DNA of 64,000 bases from Asterella californica. Its lineage: Eukaryota; Streptophyta; Marchantiopsida; Marchantiales; Aytoniaceae. The DNA lies in contig JAYKYS010000001.1 of NCBI GenBank assembly GCA_036924285.1, positions 37,137,501 through 37,201,500 on the forward strand, read 5' to 3'. Position 1 is the first letter of the stretch. Each line of letters begins with the position of its first letter. A program made the translations under genes and the position numbers. Positions 45,850 to 57,571 of this stretch are shown one piece after another. Below the pieces are notes generated by a model. That model was not told the origin of the DNA. It ran no database searches and was given only the letters and a program-made list of their open reading frames with translations.

Positions 45850-47076
45850 TTTCTTCTTAAAGTTCATCTTGAGTCCCATCGTGCTCTCCACGACGAGATG
45901 AGACAAGCATTCTGTCAACCACTCGACATCCTGACAAGGAACACCAAGGACGAGACCACGTGGTTATTGTTCCTCTAACAACCTCGTTGGTGTTTCCGTT
46001 ATACTCGAGACAGTAGAGTGGGACATTGGGAGGCTACGGCTTGTCTTCGGAGATTCCGTGCTGGTGATTGGATGATCCTACAAGAGAAATATGTATGTGT
46101 TGAAGCGAAGTAGGAGTGAGTCTGTCTCTATATGTGATGCTTCATCTTCCATTCGTATAAATGTTATAGGATGTTAGTCAGGTTGGAGAGTATAGTAGAG
46201 TTGCTAAAGCATTACGTCTTTTATCAGTGGTATGTCTTATTGAGGAGACGATCACTTTGTTGTGTTTTCTTCATCTTCCATTGGATGACCTCTCACCACT
46301 TAAACTTCAAGAATATCAGCTTGATGAGCCATTATGTCTCTATAGATAGGTTTACCCTGGCCTTGTTTATAGCTCCACGTCTGTCTTCTGGAAGTCTGTC
46401 TAGGATGATGTACGAGCACTTACGAGATTGTTTTGAGACAGACGACCCCTCTAGTGATTTCATGGAGCTTTTTCAAGTAGCGGCAGTAGTAACTCAAGAA
46501 CATATTTCTCATTCTATAACTCAGATATTGGAGGCAGCTAGACTTTTGACCATGATGAAAAATGACGACGAGATTCAATCGATAGTCATCGTCGAGATCC
46601 TCTTACGACTTATTAGTCATACCATTGTTCTTCAGGTTCGAGATACTTTCAAGACCATCTTTGTTCATATCATTTTGGAGTTGTGACGCTTGGAGGTTGT
46701 GAGTCTGTGTTCTTCGGCATTAAGCTCTCTTGGACGCCCAATCTCGATCGAGTTTGTCTTACAAGTGGACATGAAAAATACTTTTAATAATATTTCTCGC
46801 ACTTGCGTCTTTGACGAGTCTCGTTCTCTTCGTTGTGACCGTTCTATGGATTTGCTTATTCTCTCTACTATCAACACGGTCTTTCTTATAGAAAGGGTTA
46901 TAGTCATCGACTCCGCTGCATGTACTCGTCAGAGAGATCTTTTAGATGGACCCCTCTTTGTCTTAGCCTACTATAGATGTAACACAAATCTTAACAAGTT
47001 CCAATATCCGTCTATTGTAATAAAGATAGATTCGTCTCAAGGGAGCGAGTTTTGGATATGCAAAATGACTAACTAA
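45850..47076 (+). pseudogene. Decayed reverse-transcriptase-like gene (non-LTR type)
   Basis: One plus-strand frame from 46171 to 47076 is broken by a single TGA (46684-46686). It carries the order seen in a widespread class of stand-alone RT-like proteins: HLRDCFETDDPSSDFMELF, AARLLTMMKND with VEILLRLISHTIVLQVRDTF, then VLQVDMKNTFNNIS (the first catalytic-Asp region) and RQRDLLDGPLFVLAYY (the QGDPLGPLLF-like motif). The YADD-containing part beyond it is missing. Upstream sequence from about 45850 (PRWCFRYTRD and RRFRAGDWMILQEKY, in another frame) looks like the N-terminal part. The order of motifs argues for a non-LTR type RT unlike the Ty3 elements here. Substitutions inside motifs show long decay. 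Confidence 0.65.
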
Positions 47077-47620
47077 TGATAAAATCTCCATAAGTAGTAT
47101 AGTCTATGTGATAGACTTCAGCCGTTGTGGATGAGCTAGTTGGCTCTTGTTTTCTTGTTCAATCTCTACCCCCACCCTGCAATCGATCACAGTCAGAAGG
47201 CTCGCCCTTCGTGAGAAGTACTCTCCACGACAACGGCCAAGAATGAAATCTTATTATTTTTATCCTCATTTAACAAGAGATGAATTTAAATTAGCACACC
47301 ATTAAACTTTAACACGAAGTGCGAGATAAGTCATATTTGTCGATCCAAAACTATGTACCAAGCCTTAGAAGTGAGGAACTTCGGAGATGAATACTATCGA
47401 GAGATTGTGTCATCGTCTATTTCGTTTGTCGTATCTCTGATCATTCATCATTTTTGTGTGGTTATCTTGACCCTTTATTGAGAAAAAAAAAGTGCTTAGA
47501 TTGATGAGAAATTCAAGAAGAATTATAAGATATTAATTGCTTTTATGTGCATCAATCATTAAATACAGTTAGGAGGTACGTCCTTTCTAAAAAAGCTCTC
47601 GTCTATGACAACATGAGTTG
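47077..47620 (+). repeat. Repeated leader-like segments, copies 2 and 3
   Basis: Positions 47451-47607 repeat the 32240-32400 segment (TTTTTGTGTGGTTATCTTGA and onward to CTCTCGTCTATGACAAC). About 47185-47235 repeats its middle (TCAGAAGGCTCGCCCTTCG ... ACGACAAC). At about 47620 the sequence passes abruptly into a minus-strand integrase remnant, so this is a transposon junction. Confidence 0.55.
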
Positions 47621-48800
47621 TTTTATGACGTCAATGACAAATGTTTATCATTGTCGATAACAATAGTTACTGATACACCAAATTTAGAGATTATCTTATT
47701 CTCAAGGAAATTTATCATCGACTCATTGTTGGTTTTTTATCACGCTTTCAACTTTCGTCCATTTTGTAACATAATCTACAGCTACTAGGATGTACTTATA
47801 CCTCGTATTTCTAGTGGGAGGACTGATAGATCCAATATAATCCATACCCATCTATGAAAGGATTGAGCTACCAATATTGGCATGAGATGAGTCCAGTAGC
47901 AATATTATGACTTGAAATATCTTTGACAAGCGTCACACCTCCGTACAAATTTGTTGTGCATCCTTCGTGACCGTTGGCCATCATAACCTAACCTGATATA
48001 TCTTTTTGGCAGTTAATTTGCTGAAAAGTGCCCTCCTTCTTTCTCCCTATGACAAGAGATGAGAGCAAGTTTGATTCTCTCAAAAGGGACATCTCTCCAG
48101 AGAACTCTATAGCACCACATCCGATACAGTTGTCCTTGAACGAGGATAAAAGGAGCTTGAGCCATGTGTAAGTTATGAACTTTCTCGGATGGTATCCCTT
48201 CCAAGGTATTCCCGGTTCTTAAATATTGTGTAATATGAGTCATCTAGTCATCTTGGATGATGATATTGAAGAGAAAGAAATGTTTCAAGCCGATCTCAAT
48301 AGAGACATCTCCTGCTTCTCCCGAGATTCGAGAAAGCAAATATGCATTCTCGTGACTCATCTCTGAATGATATTCTACTATAAAAGTGAACTCTTGCAGT
48401 ATTAACACCCACTGCAAGAGTTCACTTGGTGACATCCTAACATGGTGGTCTGATCTACTATGTATTTCAGTGCTTCATGATCCAAATAAAACACGAAAGG
48501 ATAATCTAATAGATAGTGTTGAATTTCTTGTACTGCAAATATCATCTCGAGAGACATTTCATTCATGTAGTAGAATAATTTCTCTCGGCCTTAACCAGCT
48601 GTCGGTTAGCATAATAGACCGGACGATCTTTTTTTTTTTCATCCAGCTGAGCAAGTATTGCTCATGTAGCGGTGCTAGAAGTGTCCATGTATACATGAAA
48701 CGTAAATCTCAATTTGACGAACTTAGTATCGGAACTGATATTAGCTTTAGTTTCAATTCGTCAAAAGCTACTTGACATTTGAGAGTCCATACAAAATCCA
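47620..48800 (-). pseudogene. RNase H and truncated integrase of the degenerate element
   Basis: RNase H is recognisable from FHVYMDTSS, PVYYANRQLVKAERNY and FYLDHEALKYIV-like stretches (in shifting frames, 48760-48430), followed by FIVEYHSEMSHENAYLLSRIS at 48436-48244. The zinc-binding segment follows (GQLYRMWCYRVLW...HREKEGGHFSAN, 48243-48013). The integrase core begins MDYIGSISPPTRNTRYKYIL near 47850 and keeps FGVSVTIVIDND near 47690. After that the match stops abruptly, so the glutamate of the DDE triad is absent. Stops and shifts occur throughout. Confidence 0.75.
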
Positions 48801-50168
48801 TCCTTGATGAGAACTCACATTTTGGGATTGTATGCTTGCTGTCGTGTGGGATATGCCTTCGGATCTAGAGATATCTTATGCTGACAGTGTTCCGGCAACA
48901 CTCCAAGAAGTTCATTGTATTGATATGCAAAAATGTCTCATTATTCCTTGAATCGTTATTGATATTGTTGAATGTCATGTGGGAGAAGACTTGCTGATAT
49001 CTTCACGTATTTCGGGATCTCTCCTGGCTTGGAGATATCCAGATCTTTGAACGAATCTGTGACTGGTACATGTAAGGACAGTGAGGGTTCTTTCGACCCT
49101 TTAGATTTCTCTGAAAAAATTTGGATGTCCTCATCTCGAGTTTCTTTGGAAGAAGAAAAGCCATGTGTTATATCTAACACAGATTTGGTGTTGATTCTCT
49201 CACCTATGTGGTGTGTCGTGATATTTGCTGAACCGATATCTTCCTCAGAATCTAATTCATCATATGAATCGATGATAGTGAAACATGACATGGAAAATTT
49301 TTGTGCTTCATACTGAATAGTATAAGGACACTGATTAGTGTTGATGTCACTGATGACACAATATTGTGCATATAACTAAATAAGTTCTTCGGCGCAGTTC
49401 GTGTGCATGAGTAGGAAGTCTTCAAGAAGGAAAGATTTGTCCAAATCTGTCCTTGTGTGATACATAGTAAGGACTGTTTGGTGAAGTTTGTAACCAATCC
49501 ACAACTTTCCTGTTTTCCAAGACGTATGTACGTTTGCTTTAACCAACCATGGGTTGTCCAATAAGAGCGAGAATTGTGATGGATATTGATTGTCTAAAGT
49601 CAAATAGTTGATCAGAAATACATGTTCGTCAATCACTGTGGGCACATTTTATTGTTCTCCTATTGGAGTAATTGTCCTATCATCTGTCATCTTGAGGACA
49701 ATAGTCGTTATGGAAGGAGGTGGTAGGTTGAGATCTATCATGGTCTGTTTGGACATGATATTGATAGAGGAGCCTGATTCGATTTTACAGGTTGAAATCA
49801 AGAGTCCACTGATGTGTATTGGAAGTACCAGATCATGAGTTCGGTTTGAGAGAACTTTGACTTCGACTGGAGTATCTTCCGATATCTTTGTACATGAAGA
49901 AAAAGCTGATGGTTTGGCTTTGATATCATCTGCGAAAGATACTTTCTTGATCAAGAATTGCCTTAAATCTTTTTGGCATGTGGGTGCAATGTTTAGCAAT
50001 TTCTTGAAGGTTCTTTGCATTAGCTAGATTGATCAGATTTGAAGATTTGAAGATATTGCTGCTAATCGGCTGACTTGCTAATGTTGTGATAACCACATGT
50101 ATAATATTAATATTAATATTTTTTATAAATTTTATCCATTTAATATATATAACTATAACCAAGTACAA
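48790..50168 (-). pseudogene. Protease and RT-upstream linker of the degenerate element
   Basis: The retropepsin region lies in 50020-49649. VLPIHISGLLISTCKIESGS has Glu in place of the catalytic Asp (ESG for DSG), followed by INIMSKQTMIDLNL. The linker continues through LLLDNPWLVKANV (49645-49376) and an acidic stretch (49291-48956) to LLGVLPEHCQHKISLDPKAY, the part that normally sits just before RT. The RT palm should follow but does not; the next recognisable sequence is the RT/RNase H connection near 48790. Confidence 0.75.
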
Positions 50169-50169
50169 G

Positions 50170-53100
50170 GTGCTAAGGACATTTGAAGGAAATATTATCT
50201 ATGTTATATTTTCTGTAAAACCAGCAAGGATAGGATTTGTTCTATCCCATTAGGTTTACTTTTGGGTTGGAGCTTTTCTTATATAAAGCAACTAAGTCTA
50301 CCTACGATGGCTTACTGTTTTCTGCTGTCAGTTAGGAAGTTAACTATAGTGGAAAACGGATTAGACTTTAAATCTGTCGAGGAGGAATTTACTCTACTAA
50401 AGGACTGTAGGATATTATTTTTGTACGTTTTCTCTGAAAGCTTGCTCATGTGAAGTCAGGAGATAGTTGAAAGAAGTCAAAAGTACAAGAGACCATAGTA
50501 ATAACTACAACGGTTGACCGTTACAAAGATGGAAATCCCTACTTGGTACTGATCTGAGATATGAAGTGGAAGTTGTTCACAATGATCCCTTTAGGAGATT
50601 ATTAGTTAAATTTCATCTCTTTCTGTTTTTGCTAGAAACAGGTCTATATTTATCCTTCCTCTTCGACTTGACTTATCAGTCAAGTGGGTACCGTGCTCAG
50701 AAGAGCAATGACTCCACATGTGATAAAACTAATAACGGATGGCTAAGCTGATCTATCGACAAAGAATGGTTAGAAGAACGGCGGGTCTACCCACTATCCT
50801 CTTAAATTACTACTATTTCTCGTGAGACGGAAGGCCAGACGGCTAATAGGTGTCTCTTGAGATTCTATGCACGTATTCGAATTATAAGGAGAAGTCAGGT
50901 GGGTTTAACCTGCCACATGGTAGCTGGAGATTTCATTCCAACTCTTGGGTTTGGCTATAGAGATCCTACCGCGAGCGATTCAGTCTGCGTGGATTTCAGA
51001 AAGACAAAACTGTCATAGAGAAATGGAGTGTGCTTGAGTTCAATGTGGAATCCAGTTGATGCAATTTTCTCAAGGGACGTACAAGCTAATTTCTTCAACG
51101 TAAGAGAATTCTCTTCGGTTTCAAGCATTCATCATAGTTAGACATTAGTTTATCGTCTCTAGGCATGGAGCAGTATCGAGATTGAGCTTGGGAAGAGTGA
51201 GCTGTAAGGAAGAATCGTTGATACTAAATGTGTGGTCTGGAGCTATGAAAGGTGATTCGGCGCACAAGCGGTCTTCGAGGAATGTACCGATTAGTTCAAG
51301 AGCTAGGCGTGGCAATTAGTCTCTCTGGGATGAATTAAGAAATCCTGGCAGGTTTTTAGTTTAGAGTAATCAGATGGTGCTTCTGAAGTTTATTCCACGA
51401 CTGGAACCTACTTGTCTTCAATTGATCAGTCCAAGATCAAGAGAAGCAACCTCAGTGATCGTGGGTAGAGCTACAGGGTTGAGTGGCTAATGACGATAGC
51501 TCTGAATTGTCAAGAAGGAGTTGAAGTAATCCGCGAGGACAAAGGCAGAATCTTACTTGGTTATTTTGAGGACCAAAAGCAGTTTCTTTTTAGTAGACAA
51601 TGATCACATTTCTCATCTGGAGTATAGATCAGATTATACTGGGATGATTAGATAGAAATCTACACGGAGGGAGAAAAGGACATTACAATTCTAGCTCCAT
51701 AAGGATTACAAGGCAACTCAACCTCACTTCAAAACTGAGATTTTGGTTCTGATTACATTGTCTCTTGAGTAGAACAGAAGCATCCGAAACCCCATGCAGA
51801 AACTCAATTCTCCTTGATACTGTCGAGCAAAACCATTACTTTTTATCTTCACTCATAGTGATAACAAATGAAGTGGAACTGAAGTATCACGGAAGTCATT
51901 TAGATTTAACTTTTTTTAATATTTTTTCTTTTCCAGACACCTCTATTGTCCAGAAAGTTTCTTTCCTTCCTTTCATTTTTCCTCAAAAAGACCACTCGAA
52001 GAACTATATACCAAACGATGATTTTCTGAGAGGAAACCGTAGATCTTCTTCTAAGAGGATACTGGAATGAAGAATGCTGAATATTTTTCCTGAGTAATTC
52101 TGGTTACAACAAAATTCCTACGATGACATTTCTCAGTTGAGTAATAAGAACGAAGGAAAGGGTAACCTGTCCGAAGGAATCTGAGTGAGATCTCCTAAGG
52201 AACTGTTTTTCTCATTTTACAATCCTGTTTTGAACTAAGACAGAAGGAACTGTTTTCTTTAGAATTAGCTCTCTTGGCTCAAGTAATTCCTATTCTCGTA
52301 CGGTGGTGATAACTCCTCCCATTTTCAGACTACTCTCTTATCTTCGTAACAAAATTTTTTGTCTTAGGCTGAAATAGGAAGAATTGATATTCTTTGATAT
52401 GTAAGGGGAATTGAACCCCAGATATCCTTTGAGAGAAAATTCTTGAGTGGCTATAAGAGGAGAACAAGATATAGTCGTTGTGTTTCTGGTTGTTTTTTGT
52501 GCAGATTTTTGATCTTACGTTAACTTACGATCGGAGATCAACCTGGGGTAAACCTCTGGTACGTGGATCTCTAGCATACATTCAGAGCAGGTGTTTTGCT
52601 GAGTTCTAGAGCTGCAGACCCTTCGCTAACGTCTTGAGCCTACCTACATCCTTGCCATAATGCCTAGCCTATATCCCTGCCGTTTGAAGCTTTCAAGTTT
52701 TCATCTGAGAACTTTGGATGTTGACTTCACACGGTTGGATTTGGATTTCTTTTGTCGGGAGTGGAGGTAGTGTAGCAGTGACCTACTTGAGGAGATTTAC
52801 CGAGTTACTCATCTTCACCTAACCCTTTCTGGTTAGTACAGAGTGAGAGGTCATCATTCGGAGTGGACCTCCGCTATGTGGAGGAAGGTCCTACACAAGC
52901 TTGAGACTGAGGTTGGACTTTTCTCTAGCCAAGACCCTTGTGACAGATCGTTAGGTGCGATAGAGTCTCTAAACCTCTCTCTCTTTTTCTTGAATTGTAC
53001 ATGCTCCACCATCTGACGTGTACAACATAGTCTTCAAAGAGACTATCTACCCCAGTTGAGCTCTCATCTCCAACACAGCTTCCACCTTAGCCTTGTCGGC

Positions 53101-55780
53101 TGCCTCCCTCTGCTGATCAATTGCAACTATGCACCTCTTTGTTGTTGTCGTCTGTTTCTGTCCTAGAAGGACCAAACGCTCCAACTCATTCGTATGCTGA
53201 CGTTATGTCTCTAAATCTATCTCTAGGATAGTAATCCTCCTCTGTATTGACTGCTAGACGTCAACCTCTCTCTGCTTCAAGTGTTGAAGCATTGTCTTCT
53301 CCACTCCCAAGCTTGTAGTGTTGATGCTCTCTCTAGCTGTTATCTTCTGTAACTCCTCCATGGTGGAGATTATCTCATGCTGTAAATAATCCTTCTATGA
53401 TGCATAAGAGATCACTAGGAGGTACGTACAATGGAGGTAGTCATAAGGACAGGAGTCCTGCTGCTACCTCACGTGAAAACATTGTTGTTCTTAGTGCTCC
53501 TCTGGTGTGTGAGAGGAACTCTCCACCAGCTGGAAGAATCCTACGATAACCTCCGACTACTGTTGTTCTGAGTATGTCCTCCCGTCTTTGGAAAGGTCCA
53601 GTGAGTCCACCATGGTATCAAAGTCCAAGATCTCCTTGCTCATAGTGGCAAGAGCTCCCTCAACCTCTACTCCGGTGAATCCTTTCTAGGGACAGGGCAT
53701 GTAACAAGGGAAGATGTAGTAGATAAGAAGAGCGTTGTCTCCTCTAAGATCATCTTCTCCTGATCAAGGTACAGAGTTACTAAGAAAGCAAGTAAATGCC
53801 CAGCTGAGGTACTACCTACCTTCCTAGCTAACTCTTGAGTGTACTCATGGAAGGTGCATCTCCAATCTATCAGGTCTCCATCTAACACCTTCTGTAGAAA
53901 CAGAATCTCACATCTATGGATAAATTCTTTTTTCTCATGGTAGAAAAAGATCAGAAAAACGTGACAAAGGACCTCTAACTTAAGATCCAAGAGATGATCT
54001 ACCATCCATCTCTTCTTAGTCCTACTATCCTTTGCTAATAAATACCTGCTTCTTCTAAGCCGACGCATAAGAAGATTAGGGAGGTGATGAGCAGATCAGA
54101 GGATCCAAGACGGTTGCTAAGGGACTCTTTGCTCTGCACCTTCGGACTTCATTAGAACATCAAGGACATATCAAGATAGAGAAGAGAGACCTTATTCTAT
54201 CTTTTGTCCTCTTATAGAGTAGGAGGGGTCATCTGCTGATGACCAAGAGGATGCACTTGGACCTACACCTTCTGTAGTGAGTAAGAGACAGCGCCAAGAG
54301 ATAAGATCATTAGGGTCAGCCCCTTCTGATCTTTCCTCAACCAATGAGACGTCATATCAGGATGTGAATGTGATTTAGAGGTCGACCTATCAGATGTTAG
54401 CATATCAGAGATCATCGTCGATCGTAGATTACAAGATTACAGATGGAAGATCATCCAGATTAGACTTCTTTTTACTATTTTTTGTAGTTGTTATTTGAAG
54501 CACCACCTAGTAGGTCAAGAAGATAGACTTAAATTATCTTTTTGTTTTTAGTTTAGGTTTTTGCATCTTGTGGTGCTTTCTCTTGACCTTTGGTGACCGG
54601 GATTGGTATCATTGGGTGCGTGTGTGTGTGTGCTTGTGAGTTATAAGGACTTGCTTGTCCTATGCCTCCTTTGTGATATGTTAGGTGTTACAGCTACTTG
54701 CTAGCTAATTCTAGGAGGGAGTTTGGGGATCTAAGAGTAGCCAAAGGAAGGAGTCAGGTCTGGTTACAACTCTTCTGTGTAATCTTGAGTCTATCCTCCT
54801 CAGTAATGGATTTCATACCTGCATGTCTTCTGTGGATCTCATGCACATCTATGAATAATCTATGTGTTTGCTTGGAAGTGAGTTATGTGTGCCTAGGATT
54901 GAGGGTGTGGTAACCATACAGGGTAGGGAGAGAGAGCAAGAAAGAGTTGAGAGTCTATGCAAACCGATGCTAAGTACCAAGAGTGTTGTTAAGTCAACAT
55001 TCTGTTCAGCCAAAGGGAGTGACAGGTATAAGATAGATTACTTGGAACAGACTCAGAATCTTGATCTATTCACCCACTCAGCAGGGAGAGTGAACCATCA
55101 GTTAGCATACAAGAGAGTCACATGGTGTCAACATGGGAGTCTATTGTCTCATCATTATGGAAGTCTATCATTATGATGTATACAAAGAGGTAGCAAGTAG
55201 TCTAGATAGAAGAGTGATAATGAAGAGTTCTTGAGAAGTGATAACTCTCGTACGTGTCTTCACAGGTCACACTTGGAACCAGTGGTAGAGGACGTACGTT
55301 CTACAAAAATCCACTTTTGTACCCACCATGGGGCTGATGATATATTTTTGTGAGCAAGGAAGGTGCTTGTGACCCCTACTAAACTCAAGTATATAGTGTA
55401 TATACTAACGTAGACTTCACAATAAGGATGGAGATCGATGCTCGGAGGTGAACATCTGGAGGTTAACATTCTAGAAGTTGACGTACCGGAGGTCAACATC
55501 TACTTTTTGTTGAGGAGGTTCTGAGTCGATTTTCTAGTGAGATCTGATTACTGAGTAGCTTAGAAGGGCTCTGTGACAAAAAGCTGCATGCTCAATATTT
55601 TCAGTGGGTTTGTGTTTTGTTTAAGGAAGAGAGATTAACCTCCAAGATAGTGATATGATCAGTTTTTCTGCAAGTTACAACGGTTTGACTCCAATTCTCT
55701 TGGGGACAATTTTTTTGTACTACTAATGGTGTAAAAAGACAAACCTTGTGCTTTACAAATATACAAGTATTGATACTATG
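50170..55780. mobile_element. Unidentified ~5.6-kb insertion inside the degenerate element
   Basis: Gag sequence is readable down to about 55790 and protease from about 50168, so everything between was probably inserted. I found no LTR pair, inverted termini or pol domain. Contents: a minus-strand helical ORF at 53667-54068, coiled-coil sequence at 53000-53400 on the same strand, a TG run at 54618-54636, and a TGTTAGGTGTTACAG word at 54679 that could be an LTR end. A large non-autonomous LTR derivative is one possibility, not established. Confidence 0.45.
53000..54068 (-). pseudogene. Decayed helical and coiled-coil ORF, family unknown
   Basis: The first part (54068-53667) encodes 133 residues with hydrophobic-helical character, for example LEVLCHVFLIFFYHEKKEF and VLDGDLIDWRCTFHEY. 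Downstream on the same strand, with frame changes and stops, come Glu/Gln/Lys-rich stretches such as STMEELQKITARESIN and LERLVLLGQKQTTTTKR, typical of coiled coils. No start, family or function can be assigned. It is probably the ORF of the inserted transposon. Confidence 0.4.
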
Positions 55781-55789
55781 GACCTATAC

Positions 55790-57430
55790 ATTTGCAACGT
55801 GGGTTGTTTGACGAACAAGTCAAGATCCTCATCGGGATCCCTATGATCGTAATAGTCCTCTTCTTTTATCGGTTCATCTTTTAAGCTGGAGGCTACGTCT
55901 TGAACCCTAGATGGTCTTGGAGTATTTTTGAATTTATAAGATTTTGCACGTGTGGTGATGAAGACTTCTTGAATGTCAAGCGTAAGTGATTTTTGATCTC
56001 CTACTCCGGTGTGTATTGCAGAAATGAATCAGACATTTCTCTCAAGTGGGTTGTCTGATCTCGCTGCTGGTGGTGATCCAAGCCTATTCAACAGTATTGT
56101 GAATGTCGAACACACTTGCATGATGTGATATCTGTTGCAGTAATTACACTTGGGTCGTTTATTCGGACAGTCACTAGGATAATGATTTGCATCGCAAATC
56201 TTGCATCAAATCCCAGTGGTGAAATTCTTTATATCTCCTCGACCTCTCCCTCGAGATGGTGGGTTTTGGAGATGTGCATTGTATTGATTTTGTGGTTGGG
56301 TTTGTTCCTCAATCATGGTTCTCTCTTGTTAGTAAGGTCGTTGAATACGACATACCTCTAGATAATCGGTGATATTATGTCTCCTTTCATAGCACAAGAT
56401 ACAATAATCATCCCATTATGGAGATGGGTTGTGACTTCTGGGTGTCCACATCCTCCACAGTTGGTCCATAGCGTGTCACCTCGTATTGCGTTAGTGACTA
56501 GTGGTGGATTTTTATCTGTTTCTAGCTTGTTAAGATGTTCTAGTTTGACTAAATTGAGTTAATCATATTATTGTCAACATTTGTGCCAATGGAGTAGATA
56601 TCTGCATGGATATCTGCTGCACAATCTGCTGAGTCAGCGCTAGATGCAGCGAGAAGTAGTGATTTAATGATACCACATGTTGGATGATAAGGACTCGTTC
56701 CTGTCCCTACAGTGGAAACTAGTTCCTTTGTAGACTTTGTCTATGGAGTTCTGTATCTTTTGTATGAGAGAAGAAATCGTTTTTGTCCTTCCTCTATGAG
56801 TTGCGTCCAATCATCTCCGACGGACACTTCCAGATCGTAGAACCACAGCTCCGCTTCTCCTAGAAAGTATGGAGATATGTTAATTGCTTTATCTCGATTA
56901 TCCGTAATTTTTAGGATTACACTGATGGACTCAAATTTGCTGATGAAGAAATTGAAATCTCCTCTTCCATCAAAGCTGATATTTGGAATTGGTAATCCTT
57001 GTGTTGTAATGAACGCGATGCCTAGGTCACTGATATCATTGATGATGTAACCGTGCTGGTAGTGGCTGTTTGATTGATCATATTTGGTTGTAGAAAGGTT
57101 GCTGATGGTGTGTATGATATAGTAGTAGTGTTTTGTCCTCTAGAAGAAGTCAGAACGCCCACGTTCGATGATGAGGTGTCAAAATGTGATACTATTGGGA
57201 GGTAACTCAATCGAGTTAATATCCTGAAGATCACACTGAAGAGATGATATCCATGATAGGGATAATATTCAACAGTGTCATAGAATCGAATCAAGAAAAG
57301 ACGATATACAAATGAGGAGGACTCATACGAATGAGAATATAAAAAATGACCAAAATCCAAAAAGATGAAATCATTGAATTGTACCCCGAGAGCACAAATT
57401 CCCGAGAAATAAATAAGCGAAATGTTCATA
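55790..57430 (-). pseudogene. Gag of the degenerate Ty3/gypsy element
   Basis: The core lies at about 56990-56740, with ISFDGRGDFNFFISKFESI, LGEAELWFYDLEV and DWTQLIEEGQKRFLLSYKR, the usual Gag capsid pattern. Further on, near 56200-56120, two knuckles lie in tandem, CKICDANHYPSDC and CNYCNRYHIMQVC, both spaced CX2CX3HX4C. The spacing matches the Gag knuckle of the 17-32 kb elements. An acidic linker (DEPIKEEDYYDHRDPDED) follows to about 55790, where the match ends. A Thr/Ser-rich stretch precedes the core (57200-57020). Stops and frameshifts are frequent. Confidence 0.75.
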
Positions 57431-57571
57431 ACAATGGTGTGAGAGCTAACAGCTCATAAGTTACAAGATGGACGGAATCTGAACTCCGAAGCCGTATGTC
57501 TACGATCTATCTGAGCCAAAAGATCCTCCTCGTTGGAGATCTCCAACAAAGAGCACAATGCCCTTCTAACT

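Larger units (their letters stand above)
47620..57430 (-). mobile_element. Degenerate Ty3/gypsy element with large internal insertion
   Basis: Minus-strand order: gag (57430-55790), then about 5.6 kb of foreign sequence, then protease and linker (50168-48790), RNase H, and integrase N-terminal half (48790-47620). RT is missing and integrase is cut after its second catalytic residue. It is more distant from the 17-32 kb elements than those two are from each other. No LTRs were recognised at either end. Confidence 0.75.

Noticed and set aside
46665..46907. Minus-strand frame opposite the RT-like relic
   Set aside because: Shadow of the plus-strand RT-like coding sequence.
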